Shown here: piece by piece, positions 17,225-26,913 of the stretch
Layout: every line of letters starts with the position of its first letter
How positions within the stretch are numbered: position 1 is the stretch's first letter
From: Pedobacter nutrimenti
GTDB taxonomy: Bacteria; Bacteroidota; Bacteroidia; Sphingobacteriales; Sphingobacteriaceae
Assembly: GCF_003208655.1 (NCBI RefSeq)
Contig: NZ_QKLU01000004.1
Coordinates: forward strand, 558,001 to 622,000
Length of the DNA: 64,000 nt
Direction: 5' to 3'
Notes under the pieces: generated by a model
Database searches by the model: none
The model's input: only the letters and a program-made list of their open reading frames with translations
Told to the model about the DNA's origin: nothing
Position numbers and translations under genes: made by a program

Positions 17225-17519
17225 CTTGTTATGGTTTAAAGTCTTTAATGGGAATGGGTAGAAAACGCGGTTTACTTACAGTGAAATTTTTCTTTTAAAT
17301 ATAACAAAATAATTATAAACGAAAATAAATCGGCATTAAAAATCTGACCTGTTCAGCCTCCAAAACATAAGGCCATTATGTTCAATTTTAACTCCTTTTT
17401 TTGCCCGCTTACCTGAGCTTTAAAACAAGCCTATTAATTTCCTAAGAGTCGCTCTATAAAAACTATGTTGTCATTGGATTTTAATCAGATGACAACCAGA
17501 TGAAAACTATATAAATGCC

Positions 17520-17563
17520 CCTGTTACCACCCTGTTACGACCCTGTTAGCACCCTGTTACCAC
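17520..17563. repeat. Four tandem 11-bp repeats
   Basis: Four head-to-tail copies of CCTGTTACCAC: copies 1 and 4 are identical, while copies 2 (CCTGTTACGAC) and 3 (CCTGTTAGCAC) differ by one or two bases. The period is close to one DNA helical turn, so all copies face the same side. They lie about 300 bp upstream of the serine hydrolase start and downstream of the glucan operon terminator. Confidence 0.85.
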
Positions 17564-17707
17564 CTAGTTTTTTTCAAACTACTTTTAGACCATTCTTGGC
17601 CCTATTCACCACCCTAAAATGGCAACAATTGAAGGCCATTTTTGGGTCATCTCCGGCGCCAGAAAAAACAGGTTTTGCCTCCTGGTTTCCAAACGTTTTA
17701 AAACAAA

Positions 17708-17737
17708 AAAGCCCCTCTGAAAATTCAGAGGGGCTTT
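17708..17737 (-). terminator. Rho-independent terminator of the glucan locus
   Basis: A perfect 13-bp stem (AAAGCCCCTCTGA with its inverse) and a 4-nt loop. On the minus strand it is followed by a T-rich tail, and it lies 15 nt after the stop of the last GH16 gene. Confidence 0.88.
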
Positions 17738-17752
17738 ACGATTTTACCGGTT

Positions 17753-18640
17753 TTAATAAGCTGTGACCTTTACCCAGTCGACCATCATTTTCGCTTTCCT
17801 GTCTTTAATCAGTTGCAGCGCTTTTTCTGACAAACCGTAATACGGCTTTTTAAGTCCATTGATTTTAAAAGGATAAATACCCCCTACCGCAAAGTTGAGG
17901 ATCAGAAACTGTTTATCGGTAAACACCCATTTGCCATAATGCTGGGCCATGGCCTTGGTGACCCGCAGCACTGTTACCCCATCGTATTTAAACACCAGGC
18001 TTTCCGGTGTCCACTCCACCCCGTAAACATGCCATTTGCTGGCATCGTTGTTTTTGTTAAAATACAAACGGTTTACAAAAGGGGTTTCGCCAGAGTAATT
18101 GGGGCCATGTACGGCCGAACTGACCCAGTCGCCTTCCCCAATAAACTCCATAATATCGGTTTCACCACCCGCTGGCCAGTTTGGATAACCCAGCATCCAC
18201 CAGGCCGGCCACAGGCCGCTGCCCGCCACCAGCTTAATGCGTGCCTCGGCTTTGCCATAGGTAAAGTCAAATTTATCTTTGGTGATGATTCTGCCCGATA
18301 TAAAATCAAAGGTCTGTCCGTCAAAAGTTTTAAAACCGGGTACGTACTTTGGGCTCAACACCAGGGCCCCATTGCTGGCCCCTTCTGCGGCAGCACCTTT
18401 TACAAAGGAAATCACATTGGTCGAATCGACATAAGCCTGCAGCTCGTCGTTGACATGAAAACCGGTCACCTCGGGTGTCCATTTGCTGCGGTCTAGCCTA
18501 GTTCCCGAAAAGTCATCCCAAAAGATCACTTTTCCGCTTTGGCCGGTTTTACCAGCCTTATTTTTTTTACTTTGCGAAAAAGCAGGCAGGGTCAGTAACG
18601 CTGCCAGGGTCAGTGCAAAAAATTGTTTGTTATAGCGCAT
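17753..18640 (-). CDS. Secreted GH16 glycoside hydrolase
   Basis: A 295-residue GH16 enzyme with a cleavable signal peptide (MRYNKQFFALTLAALLTLPA, cut near FSQ). The catalytic motif ExDxxE is seen as ETDIMEF, with E160 nucleophile, D162 and E165 acid/base, preceded by SGLWPAWWMLGYPNWPAGG. GH16 enzymes cleave beta-1,3/1,4-glucans and galactans. The aromatic loop and the locus suggest a beta-glucan, but the E-T-D-I-M-E form is less typical of laminarinases than in the upstream paralogue. It lacks a lipobox and so is probably periplasmic or released. It is the last gene of the SusC/D operon, 8 nt after the second GH16 gene. Confidence 0.92.
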   Translation of the reverse strand: MRYNKQFFALTLAALLTLPAFSQSKKNKAGKTGQSGKVIFWDDFSGTRLDRSKWTPEVTGFHVNDELQAYVDSTNVISFVKGAAAEGASNGALVLSPKYVPGFKTFDGQTFDFISGRIITKDKFDFTYGKAEARIKLVAGSGLWPAWWMLGYPNWPAGGETDIMEFIGEGDWVSSAVHGPNYSGETPFVNRLYFNKNNDASKWHVYGVEWTPESLVFKYDGVTVLRVTKAMAQHYGKWVFTDKQFLILNFAVGGIYPFKINGLKKPYYGLSEKALQLIKDRKAKMMVDWVKVTAY

Positions 18641-18648
18641 AAATATAA

Positions 18649-19680
18649 TTATCTGTAAACTCGTACGTATTCAACCTCCATGGTCGCACTGGTCACCGCC
18701 GGATCTACAGCGCCGCCAAAATTGCCACCCATAGCGACGTTCATGATCAAAAAGAAATTGTTGTTAAAGGGTGTGCTGGCATCATTGGCAAAGGTGTAGA
18801 ACACATTTCCGTCAACAGCAAACTTCAATTGGGTAGCGGTCCACTCCAGGCTGTACACATGAAAATCTGTAGAGGCCGTAGGCACCATTACCGTACTACC
18901 TACCCCGCCGCCGCCATAATGACCAGGATAATGGAGGGTAGAAAATATTTTGTTTTGCTGGTTGCCCACATGTTCCATAATGTCAATTTCGCCGCAGGCA
19001 GGCCATGGTGTGGTATCGATGTTACTGCCCAGGGCCCAAAGCGCCGGCCAGGTACCGCCACCTGTAGGAAGTTTAGCCTTAAACTCTACCCTGCCATATT
19101 TAAAATTGAACTTACCTTTGGAAAGCAGGCGTGCCGAGGTGTAGTTATAGCCATTGTAGTTTTCCTTTTTCAGCGTAATTTTCAGTTTGCCGTCGGCTAT
19201 AATTACGTTTTCCGGACGGTTGGTATAGTACTCTACCTCGTTGTTGCCCCAGCCATTGTTATTGCCCAGGTCGTATCCCCATTTACCCGGATCAGGTGCA
19301 CCGGCCTTGTCAAATTCATCCGACCAGATCAATGACTCACTGGCCGTGACCGTTACATTTGTTTTTTGTATGGCCACTTTACCCTGGGCACTTTTTGCCG
19401 TCACCTTTACCGTGTAAGTGCCTGCAACAGGATATTTATAGGTCACCTGTCCGGTTGTGGAAAGCTCGTTGACCCCATTGCCATAATCAAATTCATAAGA
19501 CACCGCATTTGCAGCCGTTACCGTAAAAGTTACCGTACCGCTGTTGTCGGTGCTCAGCACCGTTTTGATTTCTATATTGGATGGCGCAGCGGGATCGGCA
19601 GCTGCACCGTCGTGGTTTTTGCTGCAGCCTGTAAAACACAGCACAAGCACCATCAGCATATATTTTTCTAAATATCTCAT
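18649..19680 (-). CDS. GH16 endo-beta-1,3-glucanase lipoprotein with PKD domain
   Basis: A 343-residue lipoprotein with lipobox Cys19. Residues 45-112 form a PKD-type beta domain (YEFDYGNG; GTYTVKVTA). The GH16 catalytic domain follows from about residue 117 (LIWSDEFD), with WPALWALGSN and the motif GEIDIMEHVGN (E231, D233, E236), a form typical of endo-1,3-beta-glucanases (laminarinases). It is predicted to sit on the cell surface and to cut the glucan before SusC import. It is 4 nt downstream of the SGBP-like gene and 8 nt upstream of the other GH16 gene. Confidence 0.94.
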   Translation of the reverse strand: MRYLEKYMLMVLVLCFTGCSKNHDGAAADPAAPSNIEIKTVLSTDNSGTVTFTVTAANAVSYEFDYGNGVNELSTTGQVTYKYPVAGTYTVKVTAKSAQGKVAIQKTNVTVTASESLIWSDEFDKAGAPDPGKWGYDLGNNNGWGNNEVEYYTNRPENVIIADGKLKITLKKENYNGYNYTSARLLSKGKFNFKYGRVEFKAKLPTGGGTWPALWALGSNIDTTPWPACGEIDIMEHVGNQQNKIFSTLHYPGHYGGGGVGSTVMVPTASTDFHVYSLEWTATQLKFAVDGNVFYTFANDASTPFNNNFFLIMNVAMGGNFGGAVDPAVTSATMEVEYVRVYR

Positions 19681-19684
19681 TTCC

Positions 19685-20590
19685 TTATTGCTTTACTTTA
19701 AATTTCTGATACCATGCCAGTCCGTCAATACCTATGTTACGCAGGGTAATAGTGGTCGGTGTAATTGCCAGTATTTCGTAGGTATTGCCTCCAGAACCAA
19801 AATTGATCAGCCCGTTGCCCGGAACCAGAAACTGTATCCGTGTAGAGTTTGCTGTTGTGGAGGCCGAAGTCGCATTCATAAACGTTAGCCTGCGCGGGGC
19901 GGCAATGTCAATGCTGTAGCAATTGTCACCTCCCGATGCGCCATAATAGGCCGTTGCGGCTGCAATAAAGAAAGACTGTCCTTTATTGTTCACGCTCAGG
20001 CTGACATTGTTATTGGCATCCTTGCTAAAGGTCATTTCATCATCGTACAGGCACTCTGCACGCTGGTTGGGTTCTGCGCTGTAATAATCGGGTTCAAACG
20101 AAGTGGTTGGACCAACCCCAACGTGGCCGGGGGTTTCGCGGGCGCTTACCCAAACCTGCGAACTGCCTTTGGTCAGGTTTTGTAAAATGTCTGCAGGGAT
20201 TTCAAAAGCCACAAAAACTTTGATTTTTTTTGTGCTGCTCGAGGTCACCCCACCGGTACCTATGGCGCTTGCAATAATGGTATACTCTGCTGTGCCCGGG
20301 TTGGCGTATTTGTGCTTTATTTTTCCGGTCGGTACAATTTCTGTGGTCCCGTCGCCATAATCTATTTTATAAGAAACCGCATTTACTGCTTTGACGGTGA
20401 TGGTCACATTCCCGCTCCCGCCACCATTGGGGTTGCCGGCATCCACACCTTCAATTTCTGTGCTCAGGTTTACATCTGTCGGGGTCACGATGGCGCCTAA
20501 GGAATACTCCTTCTTTTTACAACTTACCACCGCGATCACAGCGACCAGACAGGCCGCTGTCCATATTTTTAGAGTCATTTTCATGGTCAT
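19685..20590 (-). CDS. PKD-domain surface lipoprotein, candidate glycan-binding protein
   Basis: A 301-residue lipoprotein (lipobox Cys24, CKKKEYS). Residues 50-130 hold a PKD domain (SYKIDYGDGTTEIV; KHKYANPGTAEYTI) like those in the two neighbouring genes. Residues 130-301 are a beta-rich domain I do not recognise (ends LAWYQKFKVKQ), with many aromatic residues and no evident catalytic motif. Its position between SusD-type genes and the GH16 genes is that of a surface glycan-binding protein. Met3 and Met5 are alternative starts. Binding of beta-glucan is inferred from context only. Confidence 0.88.
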   Translation of the reverse strand: MTMKMTLKIWTAACLVAVIAVVSCKKKEYSLGAIVTPTDVNLSTEIEGVDAGNPNGGGSGNVTITVKAVNAVSYKIDYGDGTTEIVPTGKIKHKYANPGTAEYTIIASAIGTGGVTSSSTKKIKVFVAFEIPADILQNLTKGSSQVWVSARETPGHVGVGPTTSFEPDYYSAEPNQRAECLYDDEMTFSKDANNNVSLSVNNKGQSFFIAAATAYYGASGGDNCYSIDIAAPRRLTFMNATSASTTANSTRIQFLVPGNGLINFGSGGNTYEILAITPTTITLRNIGIDGLAWYQKFKVKQ

Positions 20591-20594
20591 TCCG

Positions 20595-22187
20595 TTAATT
20601 AAGTGTTATGTCATCAAAATAAATGGTGTAATTGGCAGAACCATCGCCTTTGGTACCATTGTCAAGGATCAGGACTATTTTCTGATAGCTTTTGGCGGTA
20701 TTGATCCCGCTGTAGTCAAAGGTCAGTTCTTCCCATGCATTTGCTTGTGTGGTGGCCACTTCTTTTTCGTAGCTGATGCTGCCATCGGTCAGGTTTTCGA
20801 CCTTTAACAGGATCTTCGCTCCTGCCCTTGGTGACCAGACCTTCATTTTAAAGGTTTTTTTGGTTGAAAAATCGATCGGGTTGTCCAGGGCAAGGAAACC
20901 TCCGCCCCAGGGCTGTCCATCTTTTTTAATCATTTTACCCACTTTTGCACTGGTGTTGATGCCACCTGAATTAGGATTTGCAATAACACTCAGATCGCCG
21001 CCGTCAAAACTCACAAAGGCGTAGTTCAAATCGGCCGACTCGAAGTTAAGGGGCAAACCTAAAACCATAGATGCTGGTGTAGGGATTTGCAGATCGTCCA
21101 TATAAAACACCTTACCGCTGCCATTTACTCCAAAGTCAAAGAAAGCAGAGGCTTTATCGTAAACCACAGCCGGATCAAGGGCCGGCGTACCTGCAGAATT
21201 GCGGGTAAAGTCAAAGCTTAGTGTTTCCCATTGATTGGCCTTGGTGGTCAGCACATCGGTTTCCACCGATTTGGTGCCATCACTATGGTTTTCGAGTTTG
21301 AGTTTAATGGTCAGGCCCGCGGCTGGTGAATAGACCCGCATGGTCATTTTTGAATTGCTCGCCGATACCGGGATTTTAGTCGCAAAACCCGCCGCTGTAC
21401 CTAAGGTTGTTCCGGCCCAAACTTCGGCACCGCCACTTTTAACCACCTTAAGGACTTTATTGGCCGCATTTACCGGGTCGGCACTGACCGAAGAGTTATT
21501 ACCCCCAAAATCGCTGGTGGTATAATCAAAATTCGGGTCATCAAATCCAAGCGGCAAATCAATTTGCTTGCCCACTTTTACCGTTTGGGTGACCTGGGTG
21601 CTGGCTGCACCACCGCTTAATGCCACAATCCGTATGGTATAAGTCCCTGCCGCCTTGTAGGTATGTGATGCGGGCTGCCCCTGAATAAAGGTGTCAAAAG
21701 GTTCGGGATTTGTAGTGCTTTCATCACCATAATACACATGGTACATGGTCTCAAAATCGGCTGTCGCATCGACAGTAACATTTAAACCTTTTATCGCAAT
21801 AACAGGTTTAAGATTTTCCGGTGCCCGGAACGAGACGGTAAGTTCCTGTTTAAACTCAACCGTTTTGCCGCCAATGCTGTGACCGACCAGTTTGACGGTG
21901 TATTTTCCTTCAGCGTATTTATGGTCTACCGTTTTACCGGCGCCCACCTTCACAAAGGTTCCCCCACCGTCTCCAAAGTAAACGTCATAACTGGTTACCC
22001 CTTCACCGCTGGGTATAATGGTCACCAGGCCTGTATTGTCTTGTGTGATGTTGAACAATACCCCCAGCTTGCCCGGGGCAGCAGCCTGATCAACAAAGGA
22101 GGTATCGTTATACTCCTTTTTACAGCTGATGGCGCTGGCAAGCAGTAAGGTTGCTGCTAAATAATATTTTATTGCCTTCATAATCAT
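20595..22187 (-). CDS. Surface lipoprotein with PKD and paired CBM-like domains
   Basis: A 530-residue lipoprotein (lipobox Cys22, SCKKEYND). Two PKD-like repeats lie at about 35-120 (VYFGDGGGTF) and 122-205 (VYYGDESTTN; GTYTIRIVAL). Two related beta-sandwich domains follow, each opening with LPL-F-(D/E): about 213-365 and 372-530. Both have the features of CBM4/9-like jelly rolls (MRVYSPAAG / MKVWSPRAG; KANQWETLSFDF / QANAWEELTFDY). No catalytic residues are visible. In this locus it is the likely surface glycan-binding protein that presents beta-glucan to SusD/C. It lies 12 nt after susD and 4 nt before the next gene. Confidence 0.9.
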   Translation of the reverse strand: MIMKAIKYYLAATLLLASAISCKKEYNDTSFVDQAAAPGKLGVLFNITQDNTGLVTIIPSGEGVTSYDVYFGDGGGTFVKVGAGKTVDHKYAEGKYTVKLVGHSIGGKTVEFKQELTVSFRAPENLKPVIAIKGLNVTVDATADFETMYHVYYGDESTTNPEPFDTFIQGQPASHTYKAAGTYTIRIVALSGGAASTQVTQTVKVGKQIDLPLGFDDPNFDYTTSDFGGNNSSVSADPVNAANKVLKVVKSGGAEVWAGTTLGTAAGFATKIPVSASNSKMTMRVYSPAAGLTIKLKLENHSDGTKSVETDVLTTKANQWETLSFDFTRNSAGTPALDPAVVYDKASAFFDFGVNGSGKVFYMDDLQIPTPASMVLGLPLNFESADLNYAFVSFDGGDLSVIANPNSGGINTSAKVGKMIKKDGQPWGGGFLALDNPIDFSTKKTFKMKVWSPRAGAKILLKVENLTDGSISYEKEVATTQANAWEELTFDYSGINTAKSYQKIVLILDNGTKGDGSANYTIYFDDITLN

Positions 22188-22199
22188 AAATAATAAGGG

Positions 22200-23708
22200 T
22201 TAATAGCCTGCATTTTGCGTAAGGCCGGAAATGGTTACCTCCTGCTGCGGAATAGGAAACAGTTCATGCTTGCCGGCTTGAAATCCGGCTAGCTTAGCCG
22301 CGGCCTGTCCGGTCCGGACCAGGTCAAAAAAACGGTCCCCGTCCATAGCCAGTTCCAATCGGCGTTCATCCCAAATGGCCTGCTTTAAAGCCGTACCCGA
22401 TGCAGTTACATCGTGATTGGTGTCTTTAAATGCACGGCGGCGCACCTGGTTCAGGTAGCCAAGGGCTTTACCGTCATCACCACCGCCACGGTTAAGGGCT
22501 TCGGCCGCCATGAGCAAAACTTCTGAATAACGCATAATGCGAAAATTGTTCAGGTAGTTCAGCTCAATTTGTCCTGAGCTTTCACCCTTACGAGGCAAAT
22601 ATTTACCATTGTACAGTCCTGTATTTTTGTAGGGTGCCACTTTATAGGTGATCGCATACTCCGGATGGGCGTTTTTATAAGCTTCAATATCAAATGCGGT
22701 GATGTCTTTGCGCTGGTCACCGGCCGAGTAGGCACTGGCCAGGTTTTGTGTAGGCAAATTGGTGCTCCAGCCGGCTGCAAAAGGCATAGCCGCGCTTCCG
22801 CTGATGCCCCTGATGCCATTTTGCTGTACGGAATAGTTGCCCTGTCCGCGTGTTGCTCCACCCCAGTTGTAATAAGGCGAACCGTTGGTGTACTGGATTT
22901 CAAAAACCGATTCCGGTCCATTTTCTCCTGCTGCCAGGTAAATAGAGGCATAGTCATTAACCAGCGTAAACGCATTTGCGGTAATAATGGGCTCCAGCAC
23001 AGTGCTGGCCTGGGTAAATTTACCTTCGTATAAATACACTTTTCCAAGCAAGCCCTGGGCTGCATATTTGGTAATGCGGCCCTTTTGTGCCTGCACGGTT
23101 GGTAAAGCGGCAATGGCTGCGTTCAGGTCTTGTTCTATTTGCGCATATACCTGTGCCTTTGGCGAACGTTGAAGACTTCTTGAATCGGTAAGGTTAAGGC
23201 GTTTATCCACAAAGAAAGGTACATCGCCCCACATTTTGACCAGCGTAAAATAATAATAGGCCCGCAGGAAATAAACTTCGCCATACAAGGCATCCTTGCC
23301 ATTGAAATTTACCGCCTGGCCGGCAGGGTTTTTATCTTTATACTGGAACAGGTAATTGGCCCGGTTAACCCCTTCGTAAGACACTTTCCACAAATCTTCC
23401 AGTGTTGAATTTACAGCGGTCAATGTAAAATCGTCAATTTGCTGTAGGGGCACAACGTCGGAGGCACTTTCGCCACCGGCCACGGAATTGTCAGAAGCGA
23501 TATCGCCAATGACGGTCACCTGGTTCAGCCATTGCAAGGGTGTATAGGCGCTGATGACCATGGTACGGTAATCGTCCTCGGACTTCAGGTAATCCTGATC
23601 GGTCACCACAAAATCTTCATGGGGATTATAATCAACAAATTTTTTGCAGGAACCAAGCAGGGTCATCACCACAACCATACCCAGCGTTTTTATGTATATC
23701 TGTTTCAT
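22200..23708 (-). CDS. SusD/RagB family nutrient-binding lipoprotein
   Basis: A SusD-type outer-membrane lipoprotein, about 502 residues from the start I prefer (MKQIYIK; an upstream in-frame ATG at 23729 would overlap the susC stop). The lipobox is MTLLGSCKK, followed by DYNPHEDFVVT. The TPR-like half contains YGEVYFLRAYYYFTLVKMWGDVPF, a classical SusD stretch, and the C-terminus has EVLLMAAEALNRGG, YLNQVRRRA and IWDERRLELAMDGDRFFDLVRTG. It caps the SusC channel and binds the oligosaccharide. It is encoded 20 nt after susC. Confidence 0.96.
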   Translation of the reverse strand: MKQIYIKTLGMVVVMTLLGSCKKFVDYNPHEDFVVTDQDYLKSEDDYRTMVISAYTPLQWLNQVTVIGDIASDNSVAGGESASDVVPLQQIDDFTLTAVNSTLEDLWKVSYEGVNRANYLFQYKDKNPAGQAVNFNGKDALYGEVYFLRAYYYFTLVKMWGDVPFFVDKRLNLTDSRSLQRSPKAQVYAQIEQDLNAAIAALPTVQAQKGRITKYAAQGLLGKVYLYEGKFTQASTVLEPIITANAFTLVNDYASIYLAAGENGPESVFEIQYTNGSPYYNWGGATRGQGNYSVQQNGIRGISGSAAMPFAAGWSTNLPTQNLASAYSAGDQRKDITAFDIEAYKNAHPEYAITYKVAPYKNTGLYNGKYLPRKGESSGQIELNYLNNFRIMRYSEVLLMAAEALNRGGGDDGKALGYLNQVRRRAFKDTNHDVTASGTALKQAIWDERRLELAMDGDRFFDLVRTGQAAAKLAGFQAGKHELFPIPQQEVTISGLTQNAGY

Positions 23709-23728
23709 TTTTTTACGATTAAAAGCCA

Positions 23729-26700
23729 TTATAAATTAAAATCAATTCCTAATGCGTAAATGCGGGCCTGCGGATAGGCGCCACGGTCTACCCCGTTCTC
23801 CAGCAGGTTGCCATTGCCCGATATTTCAGGATCGTAACCAGAGTATTTGGTAAAGACAAACGCATTTTTCACCTGCGCATAAACACGCATTGACCTGAAT
23901 ACATTTTTCAGCATTGATTTTGGAAAGGTATAGCCCAGCTGCAGGTTTTTTATTTTCACAAAAGAACCGTCTTCTACATACCTGTCGGACACACGGATGT
24001 TGCTGTTGGGATCGGTAAATATGTAACGTGGGTTACGGGCATCATTGGTGCTGCCTTCGCCGGTCCATCTGCCCAGTACAGCGCGGTACTTGTTGGAGAA
24101 GTTGGCATTACGTTCATAGGCACGGTAAATATCATTGCCTATAGAGGCATAGGTCAAGGCACTAAAGTCGAACCCTTTGTACGACATGCTCAGGTTCCAG
24201 CCCAAAGTGACACTTGGAAAGGGGTCTCCTATTTTAACCCGGTCGTTATCGTTGATTACTCCATCGCCATTGGTATCTACATAACGGATATCGCCCGGCT
24301 GTGCGCCCGGTTGTTTCGGGGCTGCTGCAATTTCGGCTGCATTCTGGAACAGACCATTGGTTTTATACCCGTAAAAATAAGCCGGGGTATAGCCTTTTTC
24401 AAATACGGTGACCGTTTGGGATTGTCCGTTAAAATAGCTTCCGCCCAAAATACGTGCGGTCCCGTCGGTATTGGTTTCGGTGACCTTATTTTTCATGGTG
24501 GTCACATTGAACATGTTGTTGATGGAAAACTCACCAACTTTTTCACGATAAGTGACCGTGATGTCCACACCGCTGCTTTTTGTGGAACCTATGTTGGCAG
24601 TAGGCACCTGCGCTGTTCCAAGGTATAAGGATACCGATGGGGTAAACAATAAACCATCTACTTTTTTCTGGTAATAATCGGCCGAGATGGATACCTTGTT
24701 TTTCAGTAAGGTCAAGTCAAAGCCCACATTAAGCTGTTTTTGTTTTTCCCAGGCCAGGTTATCGTTACGTGAGCTTGCAACTGTAGAGCCCGGATAAAAG
24801 ATATTACCAAAATTATAACCATTGCTGTTGGCAGTCGGGCCATAATCAGGGCCGCCTGTTGCGATTTTAACATACTGTGGGGTAGTATTTTCATTTCCGG
24901 TCACCCCATAACTACCGCGGACTTTTAAATAATCAATAAAGGCTGGTTTAAAAAACTCTTCACCGGTCACCACCCAGCCCAATGAACCGGCATAGAAGTT
25001 ACCAAACTTGTTGTTCACACCGAAAGCATAAGAGCCGTCGCGGCGCGCAGAAAATGAGGCCAGGTAACGGTCTTTATAATCGTAGTTTACCCGTCCAAAG
25101 TACGACAGGTTTCTTCTGAAATACTGGTAATAACCACCGGTTTGGGCATTGGGGTTATCGGCACTGTTGGTTCCGGTTGCTGCAGAATAATCGGCAAATT
25201 CCCAGGAATTGAAAGGCACATCCTGCCGGCCTACATTCATACTATTGCCCGTCGTTTTAGCCATTGAAAAACCCAGTACGGTTTCAAAATGATGGTCCTG
25301 AGCTACCGAGAAATTGTAATTTCCAAAGTTTTCCCAGGTATAGTTAAAATTGCTGTTTTTGGTTTGGGCCACATTGTTGTGCCGTCCGGTAACCGGGTTA
25401 CCCGCAGCGTCCAGGCCGTTCTCTACGTTTTGTGGCCCCCAGAAAATCAGTGGCGTAAAGGTTTTTGATTTGTCATCGTATTTGGTGTATCCGAAACGGC
25501 TGTTCAGCTTTAAGCCTTTGATCACCTGGTACTGCAGTTCAAATTTTCCATAGATTTTACTGCCGGTATTGGTATTATAGGTATTGTCCAGCTTGGTCAG
25601 CGGATTAAAGATCTCCGACAGCAACAAGTCGCTATAACCGTATTTGCTCACCACACTTTTATCATTGTTGTATACCGGTACGGTAGGGTCAAAGTTCAGG
25701 GCACTGCCAATAATGCTATTAAAGGAATTTTCCTGTACGCCTTTATTGTTTAGCAGGACACCGGTGGTATTTAAAATAAATTTCAGTTTTGACGTAAAAT
25801 CAAAAGTTAAATTGGCCGTAAAAGTTCCGCGGTTAAAATGCGATTTATCGTAACCACCTACAATCCCTCCCTGGCTCAGGTAACCTGCCGAAAGGAAATA
25901 GGTCATTTTTTCGCTGCCGCCACGGGCCGATATGTTCTGTGATTGCAATGGTGCGGTATGGAAAATTTCCTTTTGCCAGTCTGTACCTTTTCCCAAAATG
26001 GAAAGATCCGGAAAAATAATGTTGCCCCCTGCGGCCACGCTGCCTTCATTCACAATGGCACCGTATTCAGCGGCATTGAGGACACCGATCCGGCGGGATA
26101 CATCCTGCAGGCCAAAATTGCTGTTGAAAGAAAATTCTGTTTTTTGGTTCCTGCTCCCTGCTTTGGTGGTAACCACAATGACACCGTTTCCGCCTTTAAG
26201 ACCATAAATGGCTGTGGTGGCCGCATCTTTCAATACATTGATGGATTCGATATCTGAAGGGTTAATGGAATTCAGGTCGTCGAGGGTTTGGATGGAGCCA
26301 TCGACCACTACAGTTGGGTCATTACCTGAAAAGGATGGGATACCCCTAACCAAAACCGATGGCTTTGCACCAGGCGAACCAGGCTGGATCACCGTTACGC
26401 CAGATACCTGGCCTTGCAAGGCTTCCTCGGTACGCACCGCATTCAGTTTTTTAATATCGGCACTTTTAATCACCGAAATCGCACCTGAAATGTTGGTGAC
26501 CTTTTGTGTACCATAACCAACCACCACCACTTCGTTCAGTACTTTTAAGTCGTCACTAAGCACAAAATTCTGGACACCAGCCCCGGTTACCGTTCTTTCG
26601 ACCGTTTCCATACCAATGTAGGAAACGACCAAAACACCACCCGCGGGTGGAAGGTTAAGGGTATAATTTCCGTTTACGTCTGTCATGGTGCCCGAGGATG

Positions 26701-26851
26701 CACCTTTAACGACAATAGAGGCGCCCGGAATGCCTTGTCCGTCGGACTTTTGGGTCACTTTACCTGTTAAGCGGAGGCTTTGGGCATAGGCCGCGTTAAC
26801 AAAACAAAATAGCAAAGTGATACCCGCAAGAAGCTTGAGTTTGAATTGCAT
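23729..26851 (-). CDS. SusC/RagA family TonB-dependent transporter
   Basis: A 1,040-residue outer-membrane transporter. It has a signal peptide (1-24, ending AYAQ), a CarboxypepD-regulatory-like domain (about 26-100, GKVTQKSDGQGIPGASIVVKG), a TonB-box region (VLNEVVVVGYGTQKV), a plug domain (about 115-230) and a beta-barrel ending in IYALGIDFNL with a terminal aromatic-aliphatic strand. With SusD it imports oligosaccharides produced at the cell surface, here predicted to be beta-glucan fragments from the GH16 enzymes. It is the first gene of the operon, with a clear -33/-7 promoter upstream and a divergent regulator gene. Confidence 0.97.
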   Translation of the reverse strand: MQFKLKLLAGITLLFCFVNAAYAQSLRLTGKVTQKSDGQGIPGASIVVKGASSGTMTDVNGNYTLNLPPAGGVLVVSYIGMETVERTVTGAGVQNFVLSDDLKVLNEVVVVGYGTQKVTNISGAISVIKSADIKKLNAVRTEEALQGQVSGVTVIQPGSPGAKPSVLVRGIPSFSGNDPTVVVDGSIQTLDDLNSINPSDIESINVLKDAATTAIYGLKGGNGVIVVTTKAGSRNQKTEFSFNSNFGLQDVSRRIGVLNAAEYGAIVNEGSVAAGGNIIFPDLSILGKGTDWQKEIFHTAPLQSQNISARGGSEKMTYFLSAGYLSQGGIVGGYDKSHFNRGTFTANLTFDFTSKLKFILNTTGVLLNNKGVQENSFNSIIGSALNFDPTVPVYNNDKSVVSKYGYSDLLLSEIFNPLTKLDNTYNTNTGSKIYGKFELQYQVIKGLKLNSRFGYTKYDDKSKTFTPLIFWGPQNVENGLDAAGNPVTGRHNNVAQTKNSNFNYTWENFGNYNFSVAQDHHFETVLGFSMAKTTGNSMNVGRQDVPFNSWEFADYSAATGTNSADNPNAQTGGYYQYFRRNLSYFGRVNYDYKDRYLASFSARRDGSYAFGVNNKFGNFYAGSLGWVVTGEEFFKPAFIDYLKVRGSYGVTGNENTTPQYVKIATGGPDYGPTANSNGYNFGNIFYPGSTVASSRNDNLAWEKQKQLNVGFDLTLLKNKVSISADYYQKKVDGLLFTPSVSLYLGTAQVPTANIGSTKSSGVDITVTYREKVGEFSINNMFNVTTMKNKVTETNTDGTARILGGSYFNGQSQTVTVFEKGYTPAYFYGYKTNGLFQNAAEIAAAPKQPGAQPGDIRYVDTNGDGVINDNDRVKIGDPFPSVTLGWNLSMSYKGFDFSALTYASIGNDIYRAYERNANFSNKYRAVLGRWTGEGSTNDARNPRYIFTDPNSNIRVSDRYVEDGSFVKIKNLQLGYTFPKSMLKNVFRSMRVYAQVKNAFVFTKYSGYDPEISGNGNLLENGVDRGAYPQARIYALGIDFNL

Positions 26852-26913
26852 GGGTTTAGTATTAGTTTATAATTTGGTTTAAAAAAAGCGCAGGAAGCGC
26901 CCGTTCATAAGCT

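Larger units (their letters stand above)
17225..17752. other. Intergenic region with repeats and terminator
   Basis: This 528-base stretch holds a cluster of four 11-bp repeats (17520-17563) and the terminator of the glucan operon (17708-17737). An 83-codon plus-strand frame covering the repeats has no family resemblance and reads through the terminator, so I reject it as a gene. Confidence 0.6.

Noticed and set aside
17515..17766. 83-codon plus-strand frame
   Set aside because: It spans the 11-bp repeats and the operon terminator, so it is an accident of the repeats.
18073..26516. Many long frames on the plus strand opposite the glucan locus
   Set aside because: Shadow frames caused by codon bias of the minus-strand genes; no family match.
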